From positions 186,001 to 250,000 of the forward strand of contig CAYRNY010000002.1 in assembly GCA_964425755.1 (NCBI GenBank): a DNA stretch of 64,000 nt. Reading direction: 5' to 3'. Below are positions 10,400 through 19,528 of the stretch, piece by piece (the first letter of the stretch is position 1; each line of letters opens with the position of its first letter). Source of the stretch: CAYRNY01 sp964425755. Its GTDB lineage: Bacteria; Chloroflexota; Anaerolineae; Aggregatilineales; Aggregatilineaceae. The notes beneath the pieces were generated by a model. That model was not told the origin of the DNA, did not search any database, and saw only the letters and a list, made by a program, of their open reading frames with translations. Both the position numbers and the translations under genes were made by a program.

Positions 10400-10437
10400 A
10401 GCGGGGCGTATGCGTCAACGTGACGTTACGCCCCGCT
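10400..10437. terminator. Bidirectional hairpin between convergent genes
   Basis: AGCGGGGCGTA at 10400-10410 pairs perfectly with TACGCCCCGCT at 10427-10437, and the inner CGTCA/TGACG extends the stem around an ACG loop. There is no long T tract, but the hairpin lies between two convergent genes (ending at 10347 and 10460) and probably stops transcription from both sides. Confidence 0.7.
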
Positions 10438-10459
10438 GCTGATCGACGCGGTGCGGGCT

Positions 10460-12253
10460 TTATGGCACGATGACGAAGATCGTGATCTGCCGGATCACTT
10501 CAGTGTCATCCATTCGCACGACGCGCAGTTGGTAGGTTGTGGTGCTGGCCGGGCATTCCTCGCGCGTTTCGTGCCCGGTGACGCCTGTGCCCTGGTAGTA
10601 GACGGCCTTGATCCCCTCGACGTCCCATCCTAGCGTGACGCAGTCGCCCTGGTTGATCGTGTAGGTGTTCGCGTAAAAGTCGATGCTCTCCGGCACCTCA
10701 GTCGGTGGCGCAGCCGCGACCTGGATCCAGTAGCCGCCCGGGTCGCTGTCCGCGACGTAGCCGATCGTGGCCTCGCCCTCAAGCTGGACTTCCCACCAGC
10801 GATAACCCTGTCCGCAATACGGGCCGCTGCGAATGGTCATGCGCGTGCCGGGCATGAGTTCCCTGATCATGCTCGCGTCAAGTCGTGGCGCGGTGCGCAG
10901 GCGGACCGCTGCGCCGTATGGTGTGACCTCGGCGGTATCACCGATCGCCACCGGCAACCCCCCGCCGCCCACGAAGGCGTATTCGCAGCCCAGGCCGATC
11001 GGGCTGCCCGGTGTCGCGGTTGGGATGGGGGTCCAGGTGGGGATCGGCGTTAGCGTGGGCCGGGGCGTCAGCGTTGGGAACGATGTCGCCGTGACGAAAG
11101 CAGGCGGCAGGTCGGCTGGTGTCGGCGTGGGGATCGGCGTCGCGATTCCGCCGGGCGTGGCGGTGGGGATGATCGGCAGCGTGGTGATTTCGGTGACGGG
11201 GGCCCATTCCGTCCGGTGGATCGTCATGCTGGCGTCCGGCAGGCTGGCTTCAAGAGCGGTGACAAGGCTTGTCTCCGGCGTATAGAGCGACAGTGTATTC
11301 GCACCGCTCACGACCAGGATATGCTCGCCGCCGGGCTGCCAGGTCAGCGCGCGGGCGTCGGTAAAGCCGGGAATCTGTTGCAGCGCGCCCGATTCCACAT
11401 CAAACAGAAACAACTCGCCGGGATCGTCGTCGCGCAGAGTCCCGTCGCCGGTTGAGTCGGACGTCGCCCCCGCGATGGCGAGCGGGGAGCCTTCCGGGCC
11501 GAACGCCAGGTCATAAATGTGTATCTGGTAATCTGCCAGCCGGGCCGGGTCACCGTCAACCGGCGCGTAGAAGCCCGAGTCGCCCGCCGTCTCCAGCGTG
11601 CCGATCGCGGCGCTGCCATCCGGCGCGATATCGTAGGCGGTGATGTCGGGGAAGGTGCCGATGGTGTACAGGGGTTCAAACGCGTCTTCGCTGCCCTCGT
11701 AGACGCTGGCCTGGATGTTGCCGGTTTCGTCGGTGGCCGCGCAGAACAGATACAGCGGCGCGGCGGAGACTGCGATCCCGGCGCTGCAATCGGTGTCCAG
11801 CGCGCTGATGTCGGCAGGCCGGGCGCGCGGCGCGGAGATGTGCAACCCCGCATCGGTCAGCAGCAGCAACTGCGCGCCGTCAGGCGTCCATTCGACCTGT
11901 TCGACCATGAACGGCGGGTACACCTCGACGATGTCCAGGCAGGTGCCGCCCGCTTCAAAGCATCCGCGCAGGCTGCGTAACAAACCGTAGCCACCGTCGG
12001 CGGTGGTGAAGACGAGCATTTCGTCATCAGGATGCCATTCGAGATCGACATCCGGCGCGACGGGGGTGTCAACCACGCCAACCGCACCGGATGCGAGGTC
12101 CAGCAGGTACAGGGCGGCGTTGTCTTCAGCATCCACGCCGACGAACGCGATCACGCCACCGGGGACGCCGTCTTGAGCGCGAACGGGCGCGGCGAACGTC
12201 AGGACGATGAGCGCAGCGAATATCATCAGGCCGGGCAAAGGGCGCGTTCTCAT
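10460..12253 (-). CDS. Secreted beta-propeller-like protein with SH3b and C-terminal Ig-like module
   Basis: The 597-residue product has an N-terminal signal peptide (hydrophobic core LMIFAALIVLTFAA, cleavage near VRAQD). Residues about 30-340 have the repeated W/P-D-G pattern of TolB/PD40-like propellers (LEWHPDD, VEWTPDG, LTWQPGG). A Pro/Thr-rich linker (about 355-425) follows, then an SH3b-like domain (AVRLRTAPRLDASMI) and a roughly 70-residue C-terminal domain (INQGDCVTLGWDVEG ... STTTYQLRV). The same C-terminal domain ends the protein at 13968. AAGGAG precedes the ATG. Likely envelope-attached or secreted; the C-terminal module may mediate binding or sorting (inference). No enzymatic motif is evident. 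Confidence 0.8.
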   Translation of the reverse strand: MRTRPLPGLMIFAALIVLTFAAPVRAQDGVPGGVIAFVGVDAEDNAALYLLDLASGAVGVVDTPVAPDVDLEWHPDDEMLVFTTADGGYGLLRSLRGCFEAGGTCLDIVEVYPPFMVEQVEWTPDGAQLLLLTDAGLHISAPRARPADISALDTDCSAGIAVSAAPLYLFCAATDETGNIQASVYEGSEDAFEPLYTIGTFPDITAYDIAPDGSAAIGTLETAGDSGFYAPVDGDPARLADYQIHIYDLAFGPEGSPLAIAGATSDSTGDGTLRDDDPGELFLFDVESGALQQIPGFTDARALTWQPGGEHILVVSGANTLSLYTPETSLVTALEASLPDASMTIHRTEWAPVTEITTLPIIPTATPGGIATPIPTPTPADLPPAFVTATSFPTLTPRPTLTPIPTWTPIPTATPGSPIGLGCEYAFVGGGGLPVAIGDTAEVTPYGAAVRLRTAPRLDASMIRELMPGTRMTIRSGPYCGQGYRWWEVQLEGEATIGYVADSDPGGYWIQVAAAPPTEVPESIDFYANTYTINQGDCVTLGWDVEGIKAVYYQGTGVTGHETREECPASTTTYQLRVVRMDDTEVIRQITIFVIVP

Positions 12254-12432
12254 AGCTGGTTACTCCTTGTGTTGTGTGCGGATAACTGCGTGCTGTAAAC
12301 TCGTATCCGTTGCGGATGACGTGCTGAACGAACAATCACCGGCAGGTAAAAGCAGAACTGCTTGGGAAATGCGTAGGGTTCAGGGCGATTGTCCTTTCAT
12401 TAACTATACTCAGCACCTTTCGGGAGGCAAAA

Positions 12433-13800
12433 GTGGCGCGAGTGAAATGGTTACGGCCAGAAGCTGAACGACCATCGCCGCGTTACGCGGACGTGCTGGC
12501 CGTGCTAGATGCGGCGCTGGATGCTGTCGACCCGGCGCAAGCGGTCCGGCGCGTGATGGCACGCGAGGGGGACGTGCTGCAGGTCAACGGCGTGATCTAT
12601 GATCTGGCGCGTTACCGGCGCGTGCTGGTGATCGGTGGCGGCAAGGCCGGGGCGTCGATGGCGGGCGCGGTTGAGGACGTGCTGGGCGCGCGCGTCGCGG
12701 GGGGGCAGGTGAACGTGAAATACGGCTACACCGCGCCGCTGGAGCGCATCACCGTGCAGGAAGCGGGCCACCCCGTGCCCGACGCTGCCGGGCTCGCGGG
12801 GACGCGGGCCATGGTCGCATTGCTGGACGAGGCACGCGAAGACGACCTCGTGTTGTGCCTGATCTCCGGTGGTGGCTCGGCGTTATTGACGCTGCCCGTC
12901 GCTGGGGTGACGCTGGATGACGTGCAGGCGCTCACCGAGTTGCTGCTGCGGTCCGGCGCGCCGATCCAGGCGATCAACACGGTGCGCAAACACCTATCGC
13001 AAGTCAAGGGGGGGCAGTTGGCACGGCTGGCACACCCCGCGACGGTGATCGCGCTGATCCTGTCTGACGTGGTCGGCAGCCCGCTGGATGTGATCGCGTC
13101 CGGCCCGACGGTGCCCGACACGACGACTTATGCTGACGCGCTGGCCGTGCTGGAACGCTATGGGATTACGGACCGGGCCCCGTCGTCGATCATGCGGCAC
13201 CTGACGCGCGGTCTGAACGGCGAGGTGCTCGATACGCCAAAGCCGCGCGACCCCGTGCTGGACCGGGTGCAAAACGTGATCGTCGCGGATAACGCTGTTG
13301 CGGCTGCGGCGGCAGTTGAGGCAGCGCAGGCACGCGGCTTCAACACGCTATTGCTGACGACCTACCTTGAAGGCGAAGCACGCGAGGTCGCGCAGGTGCT
13401 TGCGGCGTTGGCGAAAGAGATCGCGGCAACCGGACGACCGGTCCCGGTCCCGGCGTGCCTGATCCTGGGCGGCGAGACGACGGTCACGCTGCGCGGGGCG
13501 GGGCGCGGCGGGCGCAACCAGGAGATGGCGCTCGCGGCGGCGCTCGCGCTAGGTGATGTGCCGCACGCAGCGATCGCGTGTCTTGCCACAGACGGCACAG
13601 ATGGGCCGACGGACGCGGCGGGCGGCCTGGTGAATGCGCAGACCGTCACGCGGGGGGAAGCGCGCGGACTCTCGGCACGGGCGGCGCTGGCGGACAACGA
13701 CTCGCATACCTACCTGAACGACGTGCGCGACCTGCTGGTGACCGGCCCGACGAACACCAACGTCAACGACCTGCTGGTGGTGTGCGTGTTTGAGGCATAG
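12433..13800 (+). CDS. Glycerate 2-kinase (GK-II, DUF4147/MOFRL family)
   Basis: A 455-residue protein of the class II glycerate kinase family, which phosphorylates D-glycerate to 2-phosphoglycerate (known also as GckA or TtuD). The N-terminal DUF4147 domain shows IGGGKAGASMA, the EAGHPVPD motif and the catalytic loop LISGGGSALL; the C-terminal MOFRL domain has GGETTVTL, GGRNQE, ATDGTDGPTDAAG and TNVNDL. Length and all motifs are normal. The start is a GTG at 12433 with GGGAGG just upstream. It stands alone between two genes for secreted proteins; no serine-cycle or tartrate genes are adjacent, so the source of glycerate is unclear. Confidence 0.93.
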   Translation: MARVKWLRPEAERPSPRYADVLAVLDAALDAVDPAQAVRRVMAREGDVLQVNGVIYDLARYRRVLVIGGGKAGASMAGAVEDVLGARVAGGQVNVKYGYTAPLERITVQEAGHPVPDAAGLAGTRAMVALLDEAREDDLVLCLISGGGSALLTLPVAGVTLDDVQALTELLLRSGAPIQAINTVRKHLSQVKGGQLARLAHPATVIALILSDVVGSPLDVIASGPTVPDTTTYADALAVLERYGITDRAPSSIMRHLTRGLNGEVLDTPKPRDPVLDRVQNVIVADNAVAAAAAVEAAQARGFNTLLLTTYLEGEAREVAQVLAALAKEIAATGRPVPVPACLILGGETTVTLRGAGRGGRNQEMALAAALALGDVPHAAIACLATDGTDGPTDAAGGLVNAQTVTRGEARGLSARAALADNDSHTYLNDVRDLLVTGPTNTNVNDLLVVCVFEA

Positions 13801-13967
13801 CGAGCCGCGGCGGGCGGATCGCCGGGTTGTTAGTGCCCCGGTCGCAAGGTGGGCGTGGGGAGATGGGACGCCAGTCGTATTCACAGCCGCCGCGTGATTT
13901 CACTACAATATAAATATGGGTCTATCAGACTGAGCCGGATTCCGGCTCACAACTTGAAGGAGGAACC

Positions 13968-15086
13968 ATGAGCATCAAACGGGCTCTCTTAACGTTGATT
14001 GCCGCGTTCGTGCTGGCGGCGCTGGGTTTTGTAGGGCTGCATGGGACTGATGTGGTTGCGCAGGATGATGAAGGTCCGGGCATGGTGGTGTTCGCATCCG
14101 ACCGCACCGGGAATTACGAGATCTTCGTGCTCAACCCGCAGACCGGGTTAACCACGCAGCTTACCAACGATCCCGCCAACGACATCGAACCACAATGGTC
14201 GCCGGACGGCACGCGGATCGTGTTCGCGTCGGACCGCGACGGGGATTACGAGATCTTCGTGATGCGGGATGATGGCACAGACGTGCAGCAGATCACGTTC
14301 AACACGGCGGAAGACCGCCAGCCGCGCTGGCAGCCGGATGGTGAGCACATCGTGTACGTCTCTGATGTAAACGGCCAGTGGGATCTCTATCTCGTTTCGG
14401 CGGACGGCGCGGTCGTGCGTCAGTTGACCAACGATCCCGCCGATGAGCGCGGTCCCGGTGTGGATGTGGAAGGCGGCCCCGACGCGTTGCAGCCGACACC
14501 CGGCGGCCCGGCAACGCCGTTTGCAACCCTGACGCCCGTTGCCACCACCGCCACGCTGCCCGATGCAGTTGTTGACACGCGCACGCTCAACGTGCGCGCG
14601 GATCCCGGCACCGGGGCGCGGATCGTGGACCGGTTGGTAAACGGTGACCCGGTCGAGATTCTCGGTAAGTTCTACAGCACCGCGTTCCAGGAACAGTGGG
14701 TGCAGGTGCGCACGCCGGGAGGTACGGTAGGCTGGGTTTATGAGCCGTTGTTGAGCCTGAATGTACCGTTGAGCAGTGTGCCGAACGTCAGCGCGCAGTT
14801 CATCGCGCCGCCGCCGACCGCAACGCCGACCCCTGCCGCCACTGCCACCCCAAGCGTGAGCATCGAATTCTGGTCAGACGCGGGCCAGATCAACCAGGGG
14901 GATTGCACGACGATCCACTGGCGCGTGGAGGGCATCAAAGCGGTGTACTTCCAGGGCGAAGGTGTCGTGGGCCAGGGCGATCGGGAAGTTTGCCCGACCT
15001 CGACCACGACGTACAACCTGCGCGTGATCTTGCAGGACGACACAGAAGATAATCGCTACATCACGATCGCCGTAGTCACACCGTGA
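13968..15086 (+). CDS. Secreted PD40/TolB-like protein with SH3b and C-terminal Ig-like module
   Basis: The 372-residue product starts with a signal peptide (core LIAAFVLAALGFVGL, cleavage near VVAQD). Three PD40 propeller repeats follow, each with the pattern FASDRxGxYEIFV and QWSPDG. Next come a Pro/Thr linker, an SH3b domain (TRTLNVRADPGTGARIVD ... VGWVYEP) and a second linker. The C-terminal domain (INQGDCTTIHWRVEG ... STTTYNLRV) is closely similar to that of the gene at 10460. A strong AAGGAGG lies 7 bases before the ATG. Three propeller blades are too few for a closed propeller unless the protein oligomerises. The function is unknown; an extracellular binding role is inference. A rho-independent terminator follows at 15133. 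Confidence 0.82.
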   Translation: MSIKRALLTLIAAFVLAALGFVGLHGTDVVAQDDEGPGMVVFASDRTGNYEIFVLNPQTGLTTQLTNDPANDIEPQWSPDGTRIVFASDRDGDYEIFVMRDDGTDVQQITFNTAEDRQPRWQPDGEHIVYVSDVNGQWDLYLVSADGAVVRQLTNDPADERGPGVDVEGGPDALQPTPGGPATPFATLTPVATTATLPDAVVDTRTLNVRADPGTGARIVDRLVNGDPVEILGKFYSTAFQEQWVQVRTPGGTVGWVYEPLLSLNVPLSSVPNVSAQFIAPPPTATPTPAATATPSVSIEFWSDAGQINQGDCTTIHWRVEGIKAVYFQGEGVVGQGDREVCPTSTTTYNLRVILQDDTEDNRYITIAVVTP

Positions 15087-15132
15087 TGCGGAGGTCAGGC
15101 GTGTAGCTTTCGCTATGTGATCGGTGAGATGC

Positions 15133-15168
15133 AGGGGCGTGCCGGACCTGGTGCGCCCCTTTTTGTTT
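15133..15168 (+). terminator. Rho-independent terminator
   Basis: AGGGGCG (15133-15139) and CGCCCCT (15154-15160) form a stem followed by TTTTTGTTT, 46 bases after the stop codon of the upstream secreted-protein gene. Confidence 0.8.
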
Positions 15169-15272
15169 AGGCAGCGCGCAGGTCTGCCGTTTGAACGAAT
15201 GTCCGTTTCCGGTCATAATGTGGACCACATGGCTAAGAAGCGCTTATCCAAACCCATTGTCAAGGGGACGCT

Positions 15273-16982
15273 ATGGCTCACGAACCCCAACAGCAGCCTG
15301 AACCGGAATATGATCCCGACGAACTCGATCGATCGCGGGATGATGGCGAGGAGGCGGCTCCATCAACGCCGGCAGCCAGCGGCGAGTTGATCGGACGGAC
15401 GCTCGAAGGCCGTTATCGCTTCGACGCGTTGCTGGGTGAAGGGACCTTCGCGCGGGTGTTCCGGGTATACGACCTGCACCGTCGCGTAAACCTGGCGGCG
15501 AAAGTGCTGCGCAGCGACATCGCGCACGAGCCGATGTTTTTTGAGCGTTTCCAGCGCGAGGCGCGTGTCCTGGAGCGGCTGCAGCACCCGAACATCGTGC
15601 GCTACTACGACATTGTCGAAAGCGGCGACCTCGTGTTTATTCTGACAGACTACATCCCAGGGCGCACGCTGCAATCCGTGCTGCGCCAGCAGGACGGCCC
15701 GCTCGACCCGGCGGACTCGCTGAAGTACCTGACTCCACTGGCGGCGGCGTTGCATTACGCGCATAACGAAGGCGTGGTACACCGGGACCTCAAGCCCGCG
15801 AACATCCTGATCGACGAGAATGAGAATCTGTACGTAACGGATTTTGGCATCGCGCGGATCCTCACCGATGCCAGCACGCTGACGATAGACACCACCGCGA
15901 CCGTCGGCACGCCGCATTACATGTCGCCGGAACAGATCATGGTCGGCCAGGTAGGGCCGGCGACGGACGTCTACGCGCTGGGCATTATCCTTTACCAGAT
16001 GTACACCGGGATGCTGCCGTTTACGGGGGACATGCCGGGGGCTGCCGGGACAACTACCGCGATGCGGATCGTCTACGAACACCTGCACCTGTCCCCTACG
16101 CCCCCCACGCAACTAAACCCGTCGCTCAGCCCGGCGATTGAAGACGTGATCCTGACGTGCCTCAGAAAGGACCCGGACCAACGTTACCCAACCGTGAGCG
16201 CGGTGTACGACGCGCTGAGCGAGGCGATCGGCACGCCGGGCGTGTCGCTGGACGCGGCGGCGGTGGGGATGGAAACACCGGTCGAACCACGGGCGGAGCG
16301 CGTGCCGACCGGGGTCGGGGGCGTGTCGCAGATCGTGCCTGAAACGGAGGCTGACGCGCCGGAATACGCGGACGTGACGGGTGAATATGCGGGTGAAGAC
16401 GAGGACATCGATCATCTCGCGTGGGGCGAGGACTGGCGCGAGTATCGCAAGCGCAAACGCGAGATCAAGCGCGAGGCGCGTAAAGCCAAACGCCGGGCGC
16501 GCTACACCGAGGCCGACTACGCCGAGATGGGCGAAAAAGAGCGCGAGAAGAAACAGGAAAAAGAGCGCGAGAGCGACGAGAAGAGCGACGAAAAAACGCG
16601 CGAGAAGGGCCACGAGGTGGAGTTTGAGAAGGGCGAGTTCTGGGTTGATATCGCCCCTTCGGATCGCTTGAGCCAGTTCACCTGGGGCGCGATGGTGCTG
16701 TGGGCCGGGATCGTGTTCTTGCTCAGTGATTACAGCGCCACCGCCGCGACGTTTGCTGACGAGTGGGCCTGGATATTCGGCGGGGCCGGGGCGCTGCTGT
16801 TGGCGGAGGTCGGCGCGCGGCTCATGATCCCGGAGTTGCGCGCCAAGCCGGGCGGGCGGCTGGTGCTGGGCGTGGTCTTCCTGATGCTGGGCCTGGGCAT
16901 GAACTTCGGTTTTTCGACGCTGTGGCCGGTGATTCTGATCGCGATCGGCGCGAGCTTGCTGATCAACCAGATGGTGGAATAG
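15273..16982 (+). CDS. Ser/Thr protein kinase with charged coiled region and LiaF-like membrane tail
   Basis: A 569-residue protein. The kinase domain (about residues 43-305) has the ATP lysine in AAKVLR, the catalytic loop VVHRDLKPANIL, DFG in VTDFGIAR and GTPHYMSPEQ; the glycine loop reads GEGTFAR. A long segment (about 375-450) is very rich in Lys, Arg and Glu and probably forms a charged coiled coil. The C-terminus has about four hydrophobic helices ending with FSTLWPVILIAIGASLL, a pattern typical of LiaF/DUF5668 membrane regions. The start codon has AAGGGGA upstream. Architecture suggests a membrane-tethered kinase whose tail senses membrane state (inference). It converges with the GH3-type gene with only 37 bases between. 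Confidence 0.88.
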   Translation: MAHEPQQQPEPEYDPDELDRSRDDGEEAAPSTPAASGELIGRTLEGRYRFDALLGEGTFARVFRVYDLHRRVNLAAKVLRSDIAHEPMFFERFQREARVLERLQHPNIVRYYDIVESGDLVFILTDYIPGRTLQSVLRQQDGPLDPADSLKYLTPLAAALHYAHNEGVVHRDLKPANILIDENENLYVTDFGIARILTDASTLTIDTTATVGTPHYMSPEQIMVGQVGPATDVYALGIILYQMYTGMLPFTGDMPGAAGTTTAMRIVYEHLHLSPTPPTQLNPSLSPAIEDVILTCLRKDPDQRYPTVSAVYDALSEAIGTPGVSLDAAAVGMETPVEPRAERVPTGVGGVSQIVPETEADAPEYADVTGEYAGEDEDIDHLAWGEDWREYRKRKREIKREARKAKRRARYTEADYAEMGEKEREKKQEKERESDEKSDEKTREKGHEVEFEKGEFWVDIAPSDRLSQFTWGAMVLWAGIVFLLSDYSATAATFADEWAWIFGGAGALLLAEVGARLMIPELRAKPGGRLVLGVVFLMLGLGMNFGFSTLWPVILIAIGASLLINQMVE

Positions 16983-17019
16983 GGCGAGCCGCCGGGCACG
17001 TCATGCTTAGCTGCCGCGT

Positions 17020-18165
17020 CTATTTGCCACGCCGGAAGTCGAACAGGCTAAGGCGGCGCAACCAGTAGGCCGGTCGCGTCCAGGGCCGGTCCCTTCCGAT
17101 GCAGAGGAACGTCGGCGGATCGAAAGCACGCACGAGGTCGAGGATTTTGTAGCGCGGCAGTACCGGCGTGCTCGCGATCAGGCTGCCGGTTTCACCCGGC
17201 TCCATTTCGTGGAGCGATTTCACACCGCGCGGTGTCTGCACTTCAAGAAAGTAAAGGTCATAGTTCGGCACCCAGCGGCGGCGCTCGTCGTACTGCTGCC
17301 CGAACATCCCTTCAGTCGCGCCGTAAATCTCCATGATGCCTGTGTCCTGCCCGTAGAAGGCCAGCAGGCGCGGGCGCAGCGTCGAGTTGATGCCGGGGGT
17401 ACTGCCGAGCGTCAGCACGCCGAAGTTCCACACGTCTTTGGGGTAGACGCCGTGCGTTTTGCGCAGCCACTTCGCAAACCTGAGCGCCATCTGTGCCGCG
17501 CCGCCCACCAGCGTGATGTTGGCGTCTTTGGCGCGGGTGTAGGCGAGTTCGAAACGGGCGTTCCAGGCCGCTTTGCCCGCATCCCCGCCGAGCTCGTCGA
17601 TCGCCTGCTGGGATGGGATCGAGGCGATCGGCGTGCGTGCGGCGACGTGTTTGACGTAGATGCCGGTCGCGTAGCCGTATTCGAGCGTGCGCCCGTTGAC
17701 GGTCATGGTCCCGACGACGCTGGGAAAGCTGAGATTCAGGTTTGCGCCGGTCAGGATGTCATAACGTTTGCTGTGCAGCACGTAGCGGATCACCGCGCGG
17801 GCGGCGTTGTAACGCTGGTCAAGGTCGCGCGGGGTCATGGGGATGTACTTGCTGGCCCCGGTTGTGCCGCGCGTCATGGCCCAGCCGAGCGGCTCGGCTT
17901 CCAGCAAGGCGTGGGTGTCCCCGCCCATGACGCGGCGCAGCAGGGGGTAGTAGTCCTGGTAGGTCTGCACGGGGAATTTGGCGCGGTATTCTTCGACCGA
18001 GCCGATGTGATCCGCGCCGTGCTGCTGGCCGTACTCGGTCTTGGCGTAGATTTTGAGCAGTTGTTGCAGCACATTTTCCTGCGTGGCAGCGGGATCGGCC
18101 AGCGCGTCGTACCAGGGCTGTACGAAGGCAGTCAGGATCGGGACGATCGGGTTTTCTGCGGTCAT
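17020..18165 (-). CDS. Short GH3-family acyl-adenylate synthetase-like protein
   Basis: The ATG at 18165 with AAAGGAG upstream gives 381 residues; longer in-frame starts have no ribosome-binding site. Motifs of the GH3 family are visible: MTRGTTGASKYIPMT (ATP-binding loop, about residues 90-104), SFPSVVGTM, and EIYGATEGMFGQQ (second adenylate motif). The protein ends soon after PRYKILDLV and CIGRD, about where the C-terminal lid domain of GH3 enzymes should start, while typical GH3 proteins are about 500-600 residues. It is therefore either a naturally lid-less variant or a C-terminally truncated gene. GH3 enzymes conjugate acids to amino acids through acyl-AMP (family knowledge); the substrate here is unknown. 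Confidence 0.8.
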   Translation of the reverse strand: MTAENPIVPILTAFVQPWYDALADPAATQENVLQQLLKIYAKTEYGQQHGADHIGSVEEYRAKFPVQTYQDYYPLLRRVMGGDTHALLEAEPLGWAMTRGTTGASKYIPMTPRDLDQRYNAARAVIRYVLHSKRYDILTGANLNLSFPSVVGTMTVNGRTLEYGYATGIYVKHVAARTPIASIPSQQAIDELGGDAGKAAWNARFELAYTRAKDANITLVGGAAQMALRFAKWLRKTHGVYPKDVWNFGVLTLGSTPGINSTLRPRLLAFYGQDTGIMEIYGATEGMFGQQYDERRRWVPNYDLYFLEVQTPRGVKSLHEMEPGETGSLIASTPVLPRYKILDLVRAFDPPTFLCIGRDRPWTRPAYWLRRLSLFDFRRGK

Positions 18166-18349
18166 GGCGGCGACTCCTTTGGCGCGGTGCCCTACTGGCG
18201 GGCAATTGTACTGCAAACGCGGGCGGACGCCAGGGCACATGGACGATCCTGCAGATGGTCACGCCGAAGGCGCACGCGCGGCAGCAGGGGACGCCTGCGG
18301 TATAATGGGAAGCTGGCAAGGTTATGATCGTAGAAAGGGTACGCTTGGG

Positions 18350-18748
18350 ATGCAGAGATTGACGATTTCGACCGGTGCGAAGACCGAACTGCAGGACATC
18401 ACCGGGCAGGTGTCGCGCGCGCTGGGTGAACTGGGCGGCATGGACGGCGTGCTGTATCTGTTCTGCCCGCACACCACCGCCGGTTTGACGCTGAATGAGA
18501 ACTGGGACCCCGATGTCGAGCGTGACATTCTGCTGACGGTGGACGAGCATATCGCGCCGCGCGATTCGCGCCACCGGCACGGCGAGGGCAACTCGCCGGC
18601 GCACATTAAGACCGCGCTATTCGGGTCGAATACGCTGGTGTTTGTGGAGCAGGGCAAGCTGCAATTAGGGCGCTGGCAGGGCATTTTCCTGGCGGAGTTT
18701 GACGGCCCGCGCACGCGGCAGGTCTGGTTGAAGTTTCTGGGCAGCTAA
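18350..18748 (+). CDS. YjbQ-family protein (UPF0047)
   Basis: The ATG at 18350 gives 132 residues, typical of the YjbQ/UPF0047 family. Conserved blocks are HTTAGLTLNENWDPDV, then PRDSRHRHGEGNSPAHIK, and LGRWQGIFLAEFDGPR near the C-terminus; the His and Glu residues form the family's metal site. Members have weak thiamine-phosphate-synthase activity, but the physiological role is unsettled (family knowledge). A perfect TATAAT at 18301-18306 suggests a promoter just upstream. The next gene starts 12 bases downstream, so the two form an operon. The frame remains open upstream to 18053, but that part overlaps the divergent GH3-type gene and lacks family similarity. Confidence 0.92.
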   Translation: MQRLTISTGAKTELQDITGQVSRALGELGGMDGVLYLFCPHTTAGLTLNENWDPDVERDILLTVDEHIAPRDSRHRHGEGNSPAHIKTALFGSNTLVFVEQGKLQLGRWQGIFLAEFDGPRTRQVWLKFLGS

Positions 18749-18760
18749 GGAGCGAGCGAC

Positions 18761-19471
18761 GTGCATCTGTTTTTCGTGCGGCATGGGGAAAGTTACGTCA
18801 ATCTGCCGGACTGGGACGGCGGGTTTGTCGACGCGGGCTTGACCGACCTGGGCAAGCAGCAGTCGGAACGTGTGGCGCGGTGGATGGCCGAACGGCTCAC
18901 GATCGACGCGCTGTATACCAGCACGATGGTGCGGGCGCGCGATACGGCGCAGTACATCGCGCGGGTGGCAGGCATCGAGCCACAACCTGATGACCGGCTG
19001 CGCGAGTTCGGTAACTGTTTCGCGGACGGTCGCCCGGTCCCGCTGGATGACGGCGCGCGGATCGAGTACCCGGCGGACTGGTGGGGCACGCAGCGCCCGA
19101 ACACGCGCATCGCGCCGGATGGCGAAAGTTGGATGCTGTTCCGGGCACGGGTGAGCGCGTTCATTGAGGCGATCACCGATGCATACGGCACGCGCGATCC
19201 GCAGGCGACGGTGATCGCGGTGTGTCATGGCGGGGTGATCGAGGCTGCGTTTGACCACGTGTTCAACGTTGGAGAGCGCCGGTGTGTGGAAATCTGGAAC
19301 CACAACACGGGCATCATGCACCTGGAGTATGTCGTAGACGCCTCGCGGGACGAGGTCTGGCGGTTGCACGGCCACAGTATGGTGTACCACTTGCTGGACT
19401 CCGATGGGGCATGGTACGGTGCCGGGCCGGTGCTGCATCACGCAGAGCGGAGCGGCGGCGACGGCGCGTAG
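18761..19471 (+). CDS. Histidine phosphatase / phosphoglycerate-mutase-like protein
   Basis: A 236-residue member of the histidine phosphatase superfamily. The catalytic motif FVRHGES is at residues 5-11 (H8 nucleophile), an Arg in STMVRARDTA belongs to the phosphate pocket, and the second catalytic His is in VCHGGV. The start is a GTG at 18761 with AAGGAG upstream, 12 bases after the yjbQ-like gene, so co-transcription is likely. A Gly/Arg-rich tail ends the protein. Substrate cannot be predicted: the superfamily includes mutases, fructose-bisphosphatases and alpha-ribazole phosphatases. A rho-independent terminator follows at 19483. Confidence 0.9.
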   Translation: MHLFFVRHGESYVNLPDWDGGFVDAGLTDLGKQQSERVARWMAERLTIDALYTSTMVRARDTAQYIARVAGIEPQPDDRLREFGNCFADGRPVPLDDGARIEYPADWWGTQRPNTRIAPDGESWMLFRARVSAFIEAITDAYGTRDPQATVIAVCHGGVIEAAFDHVFNVGERRCVEIWNHNTGIMHLEYVVDASRDEVWRLHGHSMVYHLLDSDGAWYGAGPVLHHAERSGGDGA

Positions 19472-19482
19472 GGTAGACTTGA

Positions 19483-19509
19483 ACCGGGGACGGGGGTCTC
19501 CGGTTTTTT
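19483..19509 (+). terminator. Rho-independent terminator
   Basis: ACCGGGGAC and GTCTCCGGT form a 9-pair stem with one G-U pair around a short G-rich loop, followed directly by TTTTTT. It lies 12 bases after the phosphatase-like gene. Confidence 0.85.
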
Positions 19510-19528
19510 GTGGGGGCGTGGTGTTGTG

